From Abyssibius sp040880065 (lineage in GTDB: Bacteria; Pseudomonadota; Alphaproteobacteria; Rhodobacterales; Rhodobacteraceae), in contig JBBDJE010000059.1 of assembly GCA_040880065.1 (NCBI GenBank), positions 3,953 through 67,952 of the forward strand: DNA of 64,000 nt, written 5' to 3'. Every line of letters begins with the position of its first letter. The stretch's first letter is position 1. The position numbers and the translations under genes were made by a program. Of this stretch, positions 1 through 9,364 are shown piece after piece. The notes below the pieces were generated by a model, which did not search any database, was not told where the DNA came from, and was given only the letters and a program-made list of their open reading frames with translations.

Positions 1-38
1 TGGGATGGTGCACCGCTCACGCAGGGCCGCGCGCCAGA

Positions 39-2291
39 TTAGGTTATAAGCTTGGCAATCCAGTCGGTTAATGCGGGGCGCGCGGAAATTTCGCCGCGTT
101 CGCGTGCGGCAACTATGACTGCCCGCGCTTCGCTTAAATCAACCAGTCGCAACATGCGTTTGACCGGCCCAACCGAAGCCGGGCGCATTGACAGGCTGCG
201 CAGGCCCATAGCGGCGAGCGCCAGCGCTTCCAGCGGTCGGCCTGCATCTTCACCGCAAAAAGAAACCGGCGTGCGCGCGGCGGCACAGCGGTTTACGATA
301 TGCTCTATAAAGTTCAGAAAACTCAGGTTCAACGTGTCATAGCGGCGGCGCACGAGCTCGTTTTCACGGTCGGCGGCAAAGAAGAACTGCTTGAGGTCAT
401 TGCCGCCGATCGACAGAAAATCGGTAGTTCGAAAGAACATATCAGGTGCATAGGCAAGGCTGGGGGTTTCCAGCATGGCGCCGACTTTCAGATCACGCGG
501 CACAACATGCTTGTGCGCCTCCTCGCGGGCAATTTCGGCATGCACCATATCGCGCGCCTGAAGGTATTCGTCGGTTTCGGCCACAAAGGGAAACATGATG
601 CGCAAGGGTCGCCCTTTGGCCGCGCGGATCAGTGCCTGAAGCTGCATCCGCATCACGCCGGGCCGGTCCAGCCCCACGCGAATGGCACGCCAGCCCAGGG
701 CGGGGTTAGGCTCTTCGACCCGTTTGAGATAGGGCAGCACCTTGTCCGAGCCGATATCGAGCGTGCGGAAAGTCACCGGAAAATCGCCTGCAGCATCCAT
801 GACGCGGGTGTAAAGCGAGACGAGATCGTCGCGCCGCGGCATACGGGCATGCACCAGAAACTGCAATTCGGTGCGGTAAAGCCCCACGCCCAAGGCCCCG
901 CAATTGTTCAGGCTCGGCAGGTCGGCCATCAGGCCTGCATTCATGTAAAGCTCGATCAGCGTGCCGTCACGCGTTTGGGCGGGCAGGTCGCGCAGGGCGG
1001 CATATTCGTGCTGGGCCTCGGCTTGCATGGCCAGTTTTTCACGAAAGGCAGATACGATTTTTTCTTCGGGGCGCAGATGCACCACGCCACTATCGCCATC
1101 AACCAAAATCAAATCGCCGTTCAACGATTCGCGTGAAATATGCTCGGCCTGAATGACCAAAGGTATGGCCAGCGCACGTGCTACAATCGCGGCATGGCTG
1201 CCAACACTGCCCTCTTCCAGCACCACGCCGATAATCTTGCCCGCATAATCCAGCAACTCGCCCGGGCCGATATTGCGCGCCACGAGCACGGCATTTTCGG
1301 GAATGTCGCGGCCATTGGCCCCTTCACCGCCCGACAGAATGCGCAGCAGCCGGTTGGACAGGTCATCAAGGTCGTGCAGGCGTTCGCGGATATAGGCGTC
1401 GCTCACGCGCTCCATACGCATGCGGGTGCTGGTTTGCTCGCGCTCGACCGCAACAATCGCCGCAAGACCACTATCAATCGAGGCTTCCATGCGCCGCCGC
1501 CAGCCGCGGTCTTGGGCAAACATACGGTAGGTGTCGAGCACGTCGCGATGGTCGCCCACCTCATGGGCGAAATCCGCTTCATACATGCGGTCAACCTCGG
1601 ACTGGAGCGTGTCAATAGCGGCGGCAAGTTTCGCCATTTCAACATCGGGGTCATCGGCCACGGGGTTGGCCACAACGACCTGTTGTTCGTGCAGCAGCAC
1701 AACACCTTCGACAGCACCTTCCTGCCCGATCAGCCCGCGCGCAAAGAACGGCCAGCTATGCTGGGCTGGCACCGAAAGGTCATCGGGCCCGGCGAAAACG
1801 CCAAGCTCGGTCATCTCGGCCAGAACCATGGCGACGATTTCAAGCGCGTAAATCTCGTCTTCGGTGTAAACGCGCGGCGCGGCATTTTGCACAACAACCA
1901 CACCGAGCACGGCCCCGAGGCGCGAAATTGGCACACCCAGAAAGCTCGAATAAATCTCTTCGCCGGTTTCAGGGCGGTAGCTGAAGCCCCTGGCCTTAGG
2001 GGCATCAGCCTCGTTCACCGGCTCGGCCGATTTTACGACCCGCCCGACAAGCCCTTCGCCAATGCGCATGCGTGTGGCGTGCACAGCTTCGGCGCGCAGA
2101 CCCTCGGTGGCGCAAAGCTCCAGCGTTTGTTCATCGCGGCGCAGATAGATCGAGCACACTTCGGCTGCCATGGATTCGGCGATCAGGTGCACGATGCTGT
2201 TAAGCCGATCCTGCCCTTCGCCCGCCTCGGCCATGACCGCGCGCAGGCGTTGCAACAGAATGCGTGATTCTACGCCTTTGGGTGAGCCCAT
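39..2291 (-). CDS. ptsP: Phosphoenolpyruvate-protein phosphotransferase PtsP (enzyme I of the nitrogen PTS)
   Basis: Cytoplasmic kinase that takes phosphate from PEP and passes it to NPr (PtsO) in the regulatory nitrogen PTS. The 750-residue product has an N-terminal GAF domain (about 1-165), the swivelling phosphohistidine domain with the GSHAAIVARA active-site stretch, and a C-terminal PEP-binding barrel containing FCGEDAGRP with the catalytic cysteine. GAF plus enzyme I is the PtsP architecture and distinguishes it from sugar-PTS enzyme I. The start fits the family N-terminus (SRILLQRLRAVMAE) and has AAGG upstream. It lies 26 bp after lysC on the same strand, so co-transcription is likely. 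Confidence 0.95.
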   Translation of the reverse strand: MGSPKGVESRILLQRLRAVMAEAGEGQDRLNSIVHLIAESMAAEVCSIYLRRDEQTLELCATEGLRAEAVHATRMRIGEGLVGRVVKSAEPVNEADAPKARGFSYRPETGEEIYSSFLGVPISRLGAVLGVVVVQNAAPRVYTEDEIYALEIVAMVLAEMTELGVFAGPDDLSVPAQHSWPFFARGLIGQEGAVEGVVLLHEQQVVVANPVADDPDVEMAKLAAAIDTLQSEVDRMYEADFAHEVGDHRDVLDTYRMFAQDRGWRRRMEASIDSGLAAIVAVEREQTSTRMRMERVSDAYIRERLHDLDDLSNRLLRILSGGEGANGRDIPENAVLVARNIGPGELLDYAGKIIGVVLEEGSVGSHAAIVARALAIPLVIQAEHISRESLNGDLILVDGDSGVVHLRPEEKIVSAFREKLAMQAEAQHEYAALRDLPAQTRDGTLIELYMNAGLMADLPSLNNCGALGVGLYRTELQFLVHARMPRRDDLVSLYTRVMDAAGDFPVTFRTLDIGSDKVLPYLKRVEEPNPALGWRAIRVGLDRPGVMRMQLQALIRAAKGRPLRIMFPFVAETDEYLQARDMVHAEIAREEAHKHVVPRDLKVGAMLETPSLAYAPDMFFRTTDFLSIGGNDLKQFFFAADRENELVRRRYDTLNLSFLNFIEHIVNRCAAARTPVSFCGEDAGRPLEALALAAMGLRSLSMRPASVGPVKRMLRLVDLSEARAVIVAARERGEISARPALTDWIAKLIT

Positions 2292-2317
2292 CTATCCGGC
2301 CTTTTTGGGGGGACGTG

Positions 2318-3571
2318 TCATGAAACCTTATGCAACTCAAACGCATCATGCAGCGATTGCACGGCCAGTTCCATATATTTCCGGTCGACCAGCACCGAGA
2401 CCTTGATCTCGGATGTGGTGATAACCTTGATGTTCACGCCATCATCAGCCAGCGCTTTGAACATTTTTTGCGCAACACCCGCGTGGCTGCGCATACCAAT
2501 GCCCACAATGGAAACCTTGGCGACATTTTCATCCAGGTCCAACGCGCGATACTCGATTGCGCCGGCATTTTGTGCGGCTTCAACCGCGCGGCGCGCGCTG
2601 GGCACCTGATCATGCGGGCAGGAAAATGTCATATCGGTGCGCCCGTCTTCCGAGATGTTTTGCACGATCATATCAACATTGATGCCCGCTTCGGCCAGAG
2701 GGCCAAAAATGGCGGCGGCCACACCGGGGCGGTCGGCTACGCTGATCAGTGTGATTTTGGCCTCGTCGCGCGAATAGGCGACGCCTGAAACGACCCGAGA
2801 TTCCATGATTTCCTCCTCATCGCAGACAAGCGTTCCCGGCTCGTCGCTAAAACTGCTTAGCACCTGAAGGCGCACTTTGTAACGCATTGCCAGTTCAACC
2901 GAGCGTGTTTGCAGCACTTTTGCGCCCAACGAGGCCAGTTCAAGCATTTCTTCATAGGCCACGCGGTTCAGCTTGCGTGCCTTGGCGGTGATGCGCGGAT
3001 CGGTCGTGTAAACCCCGTCGACATCGGTATAAATATCGCAGCGCTCGGTGTTGAAGGCGGCGGCAAAGGCTACGGCGGTTGTGTCCGAACCGCCGCGCCC
3101 AAGCGTGGTGACGCGGCCATCATCGCCCACGCCCTGAAAGCCGGCGACAACGGCAACCTGCATGCCTTCGGCGAATTTTGCGTTAAAATTGTCGTTCGGA
3201 ATTTCGACGATGCGCGCCGCACCATGGGCAGATGTGGTTTTCAGCGGCACCTGCCAGCCCTGCCAGCTGCGCGCCTGTATGCCCATTTCCTGCAAGACGA
3301 TAGCCATCAGCCCCGAGGTGACCAACTCGCCCGAGGCAACAACCGCATCATATTCGCGCGCATCGTAAAACCCCGGCGTGCCTGCAGCACCACCCGCCGA
3401 AGCATCGCGCACATGGCCGACCAGCTTGTTGGTTTCGCCCGACATTGCCGAGACAATGACAATCACCTCGTAGCCGCGCTCGACCTCGCGCTGCACTTTC
3501 AGGGCCGCATTGCGAATGCGGTCTATATCGGCCACCGAAGTGCCGCCAAATTTCATGACCAAACGGGGCAT
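2318..3571 (-). CDS. lysC: Aspartate kinase
   Basis: Phosphorylates L-aspartate, the first step toward lysine, threonine, methionine and diaminopimelate. The 417-residue product begins MPRLVMKFGGTSV, the nucleotide-binding signature of aspartokinases. It carries the GRGGSDTTAVAFA substrate loop and two C-terminal ACT domains (about 265-417), where end-product inhibitors bind in this family. I place the start at 3571 because GGAG lies just upstream and homologues begin there. A longer frame is open to 3799, but its extra residues do not resemble the family. It sits upstream of ptsP in a likely operon. Confidence 0.95.
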   Translation of the reverse strand: MPRLVMKFGGTSVADIDRIRNAALKVQREVERGYEVIVIVSAMSGETNKLVGHVRDASAGGAAGTPGFYDAREYDAVVASGELVTSGLMAIVLQEMGIQARSWQGWQVPLKTTSAHGAARIVEIPNDNFNAKFAEGMQVAVVAGFQGVGDDGRVTTLGRGGSDTTAVAFAAAFNTERCDIYTDVDGVYTTDPRITAKARKLNRVAYEEMLELASLGAKVLQTRSVELAMRYKVRLQVLSSFSDEPGTLVCDEEEIMESRVVSGVAYSRDEAKITLISVADRPGVAAAIFGPLAEAGINVDMIVQNISEDGRTDMTFSCPHDQVPSARRAVEAAQNAGAIEYRALDLDENVAKVSIVGIGMRSHAGVAQKMFKALADDGVNIKVITTSEIKVSVLVDRKYMELAVQSLHDAFELHKVS

Positions 3572-3638
3572 AATTGCCGCTCCAGGCTGGTTGCGTCGGG
3601 CTCTCATTAGCCAAAAGCTTGGGCAGCGGCAAGCGGCG

Positions 3639-4058
3639 CTAGTTTTCGCGGCGCTTTTGCCAAGGGAGTGGTGCAACGGGAATGCCGTCTTTGAGCAATG
3701 CGCGGGCGTCTTCGATCTTTGCCTCGCCATAAATCGGCTTTGCGGGCAATTCGCCACCATGCATTTGCCTTGCTTGGGTGGCGAAATTCTTGCCGACATC
3801 GGTCGCTTCGGCCTCGAATTTCTTGCGCAATTCCCGAAAAGCCTGCTCGGCAGGTGTGGCAGGTGCGCTTAGCGGATGGGCTTTTTGCTGATCGGCAAGC
3901 GATACCGCCGGTGCCATGATCGCCTTTGAAACAGTGGCATCACCGCAAACAGAACAAGCCAATAGGCCACGGTCTTGCAGGCGCTCGTAATCGGCGTTGG
4001 AGCCGAACCACGAGTCAAAGCCGTGCCCGTTGGCGCATTCAAGTGAGAACCGGATCAT
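3639..4058 (-). CDS. DUF1178 family protein
   Basis: A 139-residue protein of unknown function in the DUF1178 family, widespread in alphaproteobacteria. The N-terminus (MIRFSLECANGHGFDSWF) and the paired cysteines in LLACSVCGDATVSKA are family hallmarks and suggest a small zinc-ribbon-like fold. The rest is charged and probably helical. It is divergent from phoR and co-oriented with lysC, with a 67-bp gap. The family assignment is secure; no function can be given. Confidence 0.85.
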   Translation of the reverse strand: MIRFSLECANGHGFDSWFGSNADYERLQDRGLLACSVCGDATVSKAIMAPAVSLADQQKAHPLSAPATPAEQAFRELRKKFEAEATDVGKNFATQARQMHGGELPAKPIYGEAKIEDARALLKDGIPVAPLPWQKRREN

Positions 4059-4140
4059 AAAAAGCCTGTCTTGTTAAGTTCATCATTCAGTTATATCGCC
4101 CTTAGGGGATTGCAATCAACTACGCAGGACATCTGGCAAT

Positions 4141-5415
4141 ATGTTCAAAAAAACTGCCGGTTATGCGCTGCTCGGCGCGCTGCTGGGTGTGGCTGCGGGG
4201 TTTACCGCCGCTTATGCCCATGCAAGCTGGATTGTCGGCGCGGCGGTCTTTTTGATGGTGCTGATCTTTGGGCTGTTCAGGCAGGCCCGCGCCGAAGCGG
4301 AACTGCCCGAACAGCCCATTCCAGTGCCACTGGCGCATGATGCGCTTCCCTTCGGCTTTGGCCGCGCCATGCTGCGCGGGCTGCCCTCGCCGCTGATTGT
4401 GCTGTCGCGCAAGGGGCGGGTCATTTATGCCAATAGCGCCGCCGAAGCGCTTAGCCCGAATGTGCAGCCGGGCGCGCATATTTCAAACCTGATTCGCGCG
4501 CCGGAATTTATTGCCGCCCTTCAGCGCGCGCAGGACACGGGGCTTGTGCAAAGTGTTGCCTTCACCACAAGGCTGGGTGCCGAACGGCTGATGGAAGCAC
4601 AGATCGGCCCGCTGCCCAAGGGAAATGACTTTGGCGTCACCGCCCATACCATTTTGCAGCTTGAAGACCGGACCGCAGCGCGCCGCGTGGAAACCCTGCG
4701 CCGTGACTTTATTGCCAATGCCAGCCACGAATTACGCACGCCGCTTGCTTCCATCATCGGCTATATCGAAACGCTGCGCGGCCCGGCGCGCGATGACAGG
4801 GCCGCGCGCGATGAGTTCCTCGGCATCATGGCGCGCCAGGCCGACAGGATGCAGCGGCTTGTCGATGACCTGATGAGCCTGTCACGTATCGAGTTGAACG
4901 AGCACCTGCGCCCCAATGGCCTTTGCGACCTGACCGAACTTGCCGCCGAATGTATTCGTGCGCTGGCCCCGTCATCGCTGTTGGAAGATGTGCAGGTGAA
5001 GCTCGCCGATGGTGCCGCGCCTTGCAATATTGTTGGTGACCGTGACCAGATCTTGCAGGTGCTGAGCAATCTCATTGACAATGCCATCAAATATTCAGGG
5101 CAGGGTGGTCTGGTCACGATTACCACAGGCCTGAAAAGCAGCCGGCATCCGGGACTGGCAGGGCTAAGCGTAACCGATACCGGGCCGGGCATCGCGCGCG
5201 AGCATCTGCCACGGCTTACCGAGCGCTTTTATCGCATCAGCGCCGCAAAAAGCCGCGACAAGGGCGGCACCGGGCTTGGTCTGGCCATCGTCAAGCATAT
5301 TCTGAACCGCCATGGCGGGCGGCTGGATATCGATTCGACCCTGGGTGAGGGCAGTGAATTTACAGTCTGGATTCCGTCATACCCCGAGCGTGACCCGGAC
5401 CCTATTCCTGAATAG
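4141..5415 (+). CDS. phoR: Phosphate regulon sensor histidine kinase PhoR
   Basis: Inner-membrane kinase that phosphorylates PhoB when phosphate is scarce, probably relayed through the Pst transporter and PhoU. The 424-residue product has two N-terminal membrane segments (about 7-25 and 28-46), a PAS domain (about 80-175), the H-box NASHELRTPLASI with phospho-acceptor His196, the N-box NLIDNAIKYSG, and G-boxes DTGPGIA and GGTGLGLAIVKH. It heads the pst-pho gene set, while its response regulator is the last gene. The start has only a weak AGGA upstream at 4127-4129. Identity rests on domains plus neighbours. Confidence 0.93.
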   Translation: MFKKTAGYALLGALLGVAAGFTAAYAHASWIVGAAVFLMVLIFGLFRQARAEAELPEQPIPVPLAHDALPFGFGRAMLRGLPSPLIVLSRKGRVIYANSAAEALSPNVQPGAHISNLIRAPEFIAALQRAQDTGLVQSVAFTTRLGAERLMEAQIGPLPKGNDFGVTAHTILQLEDRTAARRVETLRRDFIANASHELRTPLASIIGYIETLRGPARDDRAARDEFLGIMARQADRMQRLVDDLMSLSRIELNEHLRPNGLCDLTELAAECIRALAPSSLLEDVQVKLADGAAPCNIVGDRDQILQVLSNLIDNAIKYSGQGGLVTITTGLKSSRHPGLAGLSVTDTGPGIAREHLPRLTERFYRISAAKSRDKGGTGLGLAIVKHILNRHGGRLDIDSTLGEGSEFTVWIPSYPERDPDPIPE

Positions 5416-5437
5416 CCATATATTACAATAACTTGAC

Positions 5438-5455
5438 CTGTCATAAAACCGTTGT
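5438..5455 (+). promoter_or_regulatory. Pho box candidate upstream of pstS
   Basis: The sequence reads CTGTCAT-AAAA-CCGTTGT. The first heptamer is a perfect match to the PhoB consensus half-site and the second a weaker copy 11 bp later. It lies about 90 bp before the pstS start and just after the phoR stop, so PhoB could switch on pstS onward independently of phoR. It was found by eye; no matrix score was computed. Confidence 0.65.
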
Positions 5456-5543
5456 GGCTTTGTAATATTTCTGCTGCACCAAATGACGATGGTGGACGCG
5501 TTGGGCATATGGCCTGATCAGACACAAAAACGGAGCATTCCTT

Positions 5544-6581
5544 GTGAAAACCCAAAGCTTTATTCTCGCCGCAGTTGCTGCTGTAGCCGCAACCTCTGCA
5601 GTGGCGCAGTCACGGACTGAGATCCGTGTCGTCGGTTCCTCGACCGTGTTTCCCTATACGCAGGCTGTTGCCGAACAGTTCGCCAACGTCAGCGGCATGC
5701 CTTCGCCGATCGTTGAATCAACCGGCACCGGCGGCGGCATGCAGATTTTCTGCGGCGGCATCGGCGAAGCCCATCCCGACCTGACCGGCGCATCGCGTGC
5801 CATGAAGGCATCGGAATATGCGCTTTGCGTTGAAAATGGCGTCACCGACATCACCGAGGCGCTGATCGGCTTTGACGGTCTGTCGATGGCCGTTAGCCGC
5901 GACAATGATTTCGACTGGGACATCACCCTTGGTGAAATGTATCTTGCCCTTGGCGCGCAGGTTCCGGTTGGCGGTGAATGGGTCGACAACCCCTATGAGC
6001 GCTGGTCGCAGATCGACAGCCGCCTGCCCGACATCGACATCGTCGTCGTCGGCCCACCCCCGACATCCGGCACACGTGATGCCTGGGTTGAACTTGCCAT
6101 GCACGCTGGTTGTGAAGAGCTGCCCTATGTTGCCGAAGGCGGTTTTGACAGTGACTGGGTGAATGAAAACTGCTCGCGCATGCGCACCGATGGCCCGTTC
6201 ATCGAAGCTGGTGAAAACGACAACCTGATCGTGCAGCGCCTTCAGGCAGACCCGAACGCGCTGGGCATTTTCGGCTATTCTTTCGTGTACGAAAACCTCG
6301 ACACGCTTGTCGGCGTCAAGCTGAACGGCGTTGAGCCGACCTTTGACACCATCGCTGACTTCTCGTTCCCGGTCGCGCGCCCGCTCTACTTTTATGTGAA
6401 GAACGCGCATCGCGGTGTTATTCCGGGCCTGAACGAGTTTGTCGAGGAATACATGTCGGAAGATGCGCTGGCACCTGGTGGCTATTTGTCCGAGCGTGGC
6501 CTTGTGCCGCTGGTCGATGATCGCCGCGCAGCACTTCAGGAAGCTGTCCTGAACGGCACCAACATGGCAGCGCCGGAATAA
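5544..6581 (+). CDS. pstS: Phosphate ABC transporter, periplasmic phosphate-binding protein PstS
   Basis: Captures phosphate in the periplasm and delivers it to PstC/PstA. The 345-residue product has a Sec signal peptide (KTQSFILAAVAAVAATSAVAQS), then VVGSSTVFPYTQAVAEQFAN and ESTGTGGGMQIFCGG, the family's phosphate-contacting segments. The start is GTG at 5544 with CGGAG upstream. It follows a Pho box and is followed by a strong hairpin, which fits production of the binding protein in excess over the membrane subunits. Confidence 0.96.
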   Translation: MKTQSFILAAVAAVAATSAVAQSRTEIRVVGSSTVFPYTQAVAEQFANVSGMPSPIVESTGTGGGMQIFCGGIGEAHPDLTGASRAMKASEYALCVENGVTDITEALIGFDGLSMAVSRDNDFDWDITLGEMYLALGAQVPVGGEWVDNPYERWSQIDSRLPDIDIVVVGPPPTSGTRDAWVELAMHAGCEELPYVAEGGFDSDWVNENCSRMRTDGPFIEAGENDNLIVQRLQADPNALGIFGYSFVYENLDTLVGVKLNGVEPTFDTIADFSFPVARPLYFYVKNAHRGVIPGLNEFVEEYMSEDALAPGGYLSERGLVPLVDDRRAALQEAVLNGTNMAAPE

Positions 6582-6600
6582 TCCGACCTGCCTTTCTATC

Positions 6601-6631
6601 CCGCCCGGGGGAATTCCCCCGGGCGGTTTTT
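6601..6631 (+). terminator. Rho-independent terminator/attenuator between pstS and pstC
   Basis: A perfect 26-bp palindrome (arms CCGCCCGGGGGAA and TTCCCCCGGGCGG, 6601-6626) is followed by TTTTT. It lies 20 bp after the pstS stop and before pstC. Because the downstream genes belong to the same system, partial termination that raises PstS above PstCAB is the likely role. Confidence 0.88.
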
Positions 6632-6652
6632 GTTAACGAACGACTACCGGGA

Positions 6653-8035
6653 ATGGCCATGACCCTGCTTGCATTTCTTCTGCTTTTTGCCGCCGCCATC
6701 GTCGGTTACATGTTCAACCGCCGCGCGGCGCGGCTTATTCGGCAGGGCGGCGCGCGGCTGCATTCCCTGACCGGGTTTCACGGCATGTTTGCGCTGCTGG
6801 TCGTGCTCGTTCCGGTCTTTGTGCTGATTATTGTATGGCTGCTGTTTCAAGGCCCGGCGATTAACGCGCTGGTCATGTCCGGCCTGCCAGACGGTGTGCT
6901 TGATGGTATGGGCACCGGCGAGTTGCAACTGGTATTGGCCGAGATCCAGTCGCTGTCGGCAGGGCGGGCTTTTGGCACGCCGGAAGATTGGAAAATTGAC
7001 GCAGCCACTAACCTGCTTGACTATCGCGCCACGGCGGCCTGGCTTCTTGTCATTGTGGTTGTGAGCAGCGCGCTGGCGCTGATGCTCTATGCACGCCGCA
7101 AGGTCAGCGCCGAATTCCGCGCCCGCCAGCGCGTCGAGGCGATTATCTCCGGGCTGATGGTGTTTTGCTCGGTTGTAGCGGTTTTTACCACGATCGGCAT
7201 TGTCGCCGCGCTGGCCTTCGAAACTTTCAAATTTCTGTCGATGGTGCCGCTGAGCGAGTTCCTGTTCGGCCTGAACTGGGAGCCGCAAATCCCCATCCGC
7301 GAAGACCAGATCGCCGCTGAAGGCGCATTCGGAATTGTTCCGGTTTTTCTTGGCACGATTGTCATTGCCACGGTGGCGATGTTCATTGCGCTACCGGTTG
7401 GCCTGCTTACGGCGATTTACCTGAACGAGTTTGCACCACGAAAGGTGCGCGAGGTCGTCAAACCGGTGCTTGAAATCCTGTCGGGCGTGCCGACGGTGGT
7501 TTACGGCTTCTTTGCCATTCTGGTTGTTGCGCCCGCGATTCGCAGTTTCGGGCAGTCCATCGGGCTGGATGTAGCCCCCAATACCGCGCTGGCCGCTGGC
7601 GGCGTGATGGGGCTGATGCTGATCCCGTTCATTTCCTCATTCGCCGATGATGCGCTTACAGCGGTGCCGCGATCACTGCGTGACGGCGCGCTGGCGCTGG
7701 GTGCAACCCGCGCCGAAACCATGCTCAATGTGCTGTTTCCTGCCGCCATCCCCGGCATTGTTGGCGGTGTGCTGCTGGCCGTCAGCCGCGCGATAGGCGA
7801 AACCATGATCGTGGTCATGGCGGCAGGGCTGATCGCCAAGCTGACGATCAACCCGCTAGACAGCGTTACCGCCGTAACGGTGCAGATTGTAACGCTGCTG
7901 ATCGGCGACACTTCGTTTGACAACCCCAAAACCCTTGCAGCCTTTGCGCTGGGGATGGTGCTGTTCATCGTCACATTGCTGATCAACATCCTTGCCTTGC
8001 GGATTGTCCGCAAATACCGCGAAATCTACGATTAG
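6653..8035 (+). CDS. pstC: Phosphate ABC transporter permease PstC
   Basis: One of the two membrane subunits forming the phosphate channel. At 460 residues it is longer than typical PstC (about 320), because the N-terminal part adds two membrane segments and a roughly 80-residue periplasmic stretch before the canonical MetI-like core. The core (about 230-460) carries EEA-loop-like sequence ALALGATRAETMLNVLFPAAIPGIVGG, where PstB docks. The extended form fits the version usual in Rhodobacterales. It is followed 10 bp later by pstA. Confidence 0.93.
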   Translation: MAMTLLAFLLLFAAAIVGYMFNRRAARLIRQGGARLHSLTGFHGMFALLVVLVPVFVLIIVWLLFQGPAINALVMSGLPDGVLDGMGTGELQLVLAEIQSLSAGRAFGTPEDWKIDAATNLLDYRATAAWLLVIVVVSSALALMLYARRKVSAEFRARQRVEAIISGLMVFCSVVAVFTTIGIVAALAFETFKFLSMVPLSEFLFGLNWEPQIPIREDQIAAEGAFGIVPVFLGTIVIATVAMFIALPVGLLTAIYLNEFAPRKVREVVKPVLEILSGVPTVVYGFFAILVVAPAIRSFGQSIGLDVAPNTALAAGGVMGLMLIPFISSFADDALTAVPRSLRDGALALGATRAETMLNVLFPAAIPGIVGGVLLAVSRAIGETMIVVMAAGLIAKLTINPLDSVTAVTVQIVTLLIGDTSFDNPKTLAAFALGMVLFIVTLLINILALRIVRKYREIYD

Positions 8036-8045
8036 GGCCCTAAAC

Positions 8046-9350
8046 ATGACCGATACGACACCCACCACCGGCGGCCTTCGCACCACGCAGACGACCGATG
8101 AACTTGTGCGCGCCAGCCTCAAACGCCGCAATCGCAAGCAGGTGCTGATACAGGCCTTGGGGCTTGGCGCGATCATTTTTGCCATTGGCATGCTTGGCAT
8201 TCTTGTCGCATCGCTTGTGAGCAGCGGGCGCCACGCATTCACCCAGACCCATATCGAGATCGAGGTTTTCGTGGACCCCGAAGAGATCAGCGTCGAAGGC
8301 CTGCCACGCGGCGGGTTTCGTGATGTGCTGAGTGCTGCGATGGCCGTTTACTTCCCAAAAGCCGATACCGGCGACCGCGCTGCCATGCGCGAGCTGACAA
8401 CCATGCTTTCTGACGGGGCGCAATTTACCCTGCGCGACATGATCGTGGCTGACCCTTCGCTGATCGGCCAGACGGTAACGCTGCGCGTGCCAATGTCAGA
8501 CCCGTATGACCAGTTGAACAAGGGGCTGGTGGCGCGTGACACGCCCGAAGAGCTGCGGCGGGTGAACGATGCCGCCATCGAGCGGTTTGACCGGCTCGAC
8601 AGTCTGGGTGCCATTTCCCGCCCGCTCAACTGGGCGCTTGTCGCCAATGCAGATTCGCGCTTTCCCGAACTCGCAGGGCTTAAAGGCGCGCTGGTCGGCT
8701 CGTTCTGGGCTTTGCTTGTGTGTTTTGTCATCGCCTTTCCGCTGGGCATTGGCGCGGCCATCTACCTTGAGGAATTCGCGCCCAAGAACAAGATCAGCGA
8801 TTTCATCGAGGTGAATATCAACAATCTGGCTGCCGTTCCTTCGGTGGTGTTCGGTCTGTTGGCGCTGGCGGTGTTCATCGGCTGGTTCGGAATGCCGCGT
8901 TCTGCCCCGATTGTCGGGGGTATGGCGCTGGCGCTGATGACCATGCCGACGATCATCATCGCCACGCGCGCCGCACTAAAGGCGGTGCCACCCTCGATCC
9001 GCGAAGCGGCGCTGGGGGTCGGGGCCTCAAAACATCAGGTGGTGTTTGACCATGTGCTGCCGCTTGCGATGCCCGGCATCATGACAGGCACGATCATCGG
9101 GCTGGCACAGGCATTGGGTGAAACTGCCCCGCTGTTGCTTATCGGCATGAACGCTTTCATCACCTCGGCGGCCTCTACACCGTTTGACAGCGCCACGGCG
9201 TTGCCCACGCAAATCTTCATCTGGGCCGACAGCCCCGAGCGCGGCTTTGTCAGCCGCACCTCGGCGGCCATTCTGGTGCTGCTGGCCTTCCTGATCACAA
9301 TGAACTCCATTGCCATCTACCTGCGCAGCAGGTTTGCGCGTAAATGGTAA
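8046..9350 (+). CDS. pstA: Phosphate ABC transporter permease PstA
   Basis: Second membrane subunit of the phosphate importer. The product of 434 residues starts MTDTTPTTGG at 8046, chosen because it follows pstC by 10 bp; the open frame extends upstream into pstC without a better site. One N-terminal membrane segment (about 38-58) precedes a long periplasmic domain (about 60-210). The MetI-type core has the ATPase-docking loop AALGVGASKHQVVFDHVLPLAMPG (split here: AALGVGASKHQVV, then FDHVLPLAMPG). The long soluble insert matches the extended form seen in PstC. Confidence 0.92.
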   Translation: MTDTTPTTGGLRTTQTTDELVRASLKRRNRKQVLIQALGLGAIIFAIGMLGILVASLVSSGRHAFTQTHIEIEVFVDPEEISVEGLPRGGFRDVLSAAMAVYFPKADTGDRAAMRELTTMLSDGAQFTLRDMIVADPSLIGQTVTLRVPMSDPYDQLNKGLVARDTPEELRRVNDAAIERFDRLDSLGAISRPLNWALVANADSRFPELAGLKGALVGSFWALLVCFVIAFPLGIGAAIYLEEFAPKNKISDFIEVNINNLAAVPSVVFGLLALAVFIGWFGMPRSAPIVGGMALALMTMPTIIIATRAALKAVPPSIREAALGVGASKHQVVFDHVLPLAMPGIMTGTIIGLAQALGETAPLLLIGMNAFITSAASTPFDSATALPTQIFIWADSPERGFVSRTSAAILVLLAFLITMNSIAIYLRSRFARKW

Positions 9351-9364
9351 GAAAGGATAAACCA

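Noticed and set aside
1140..2267. 375-residue open frame on the plus strand opposite ptsP
   Set aside because: It is antisense to a well-supported PtsP, shows no family motif and reflects high-GC codon bias.
4066..4086. Pho-box-like sequence upstream of phoR (CTGTCTT near 4067)
   Set aside because: The second half-site is poor and the match no better than chance by eye; the site before pstS is much stronger.
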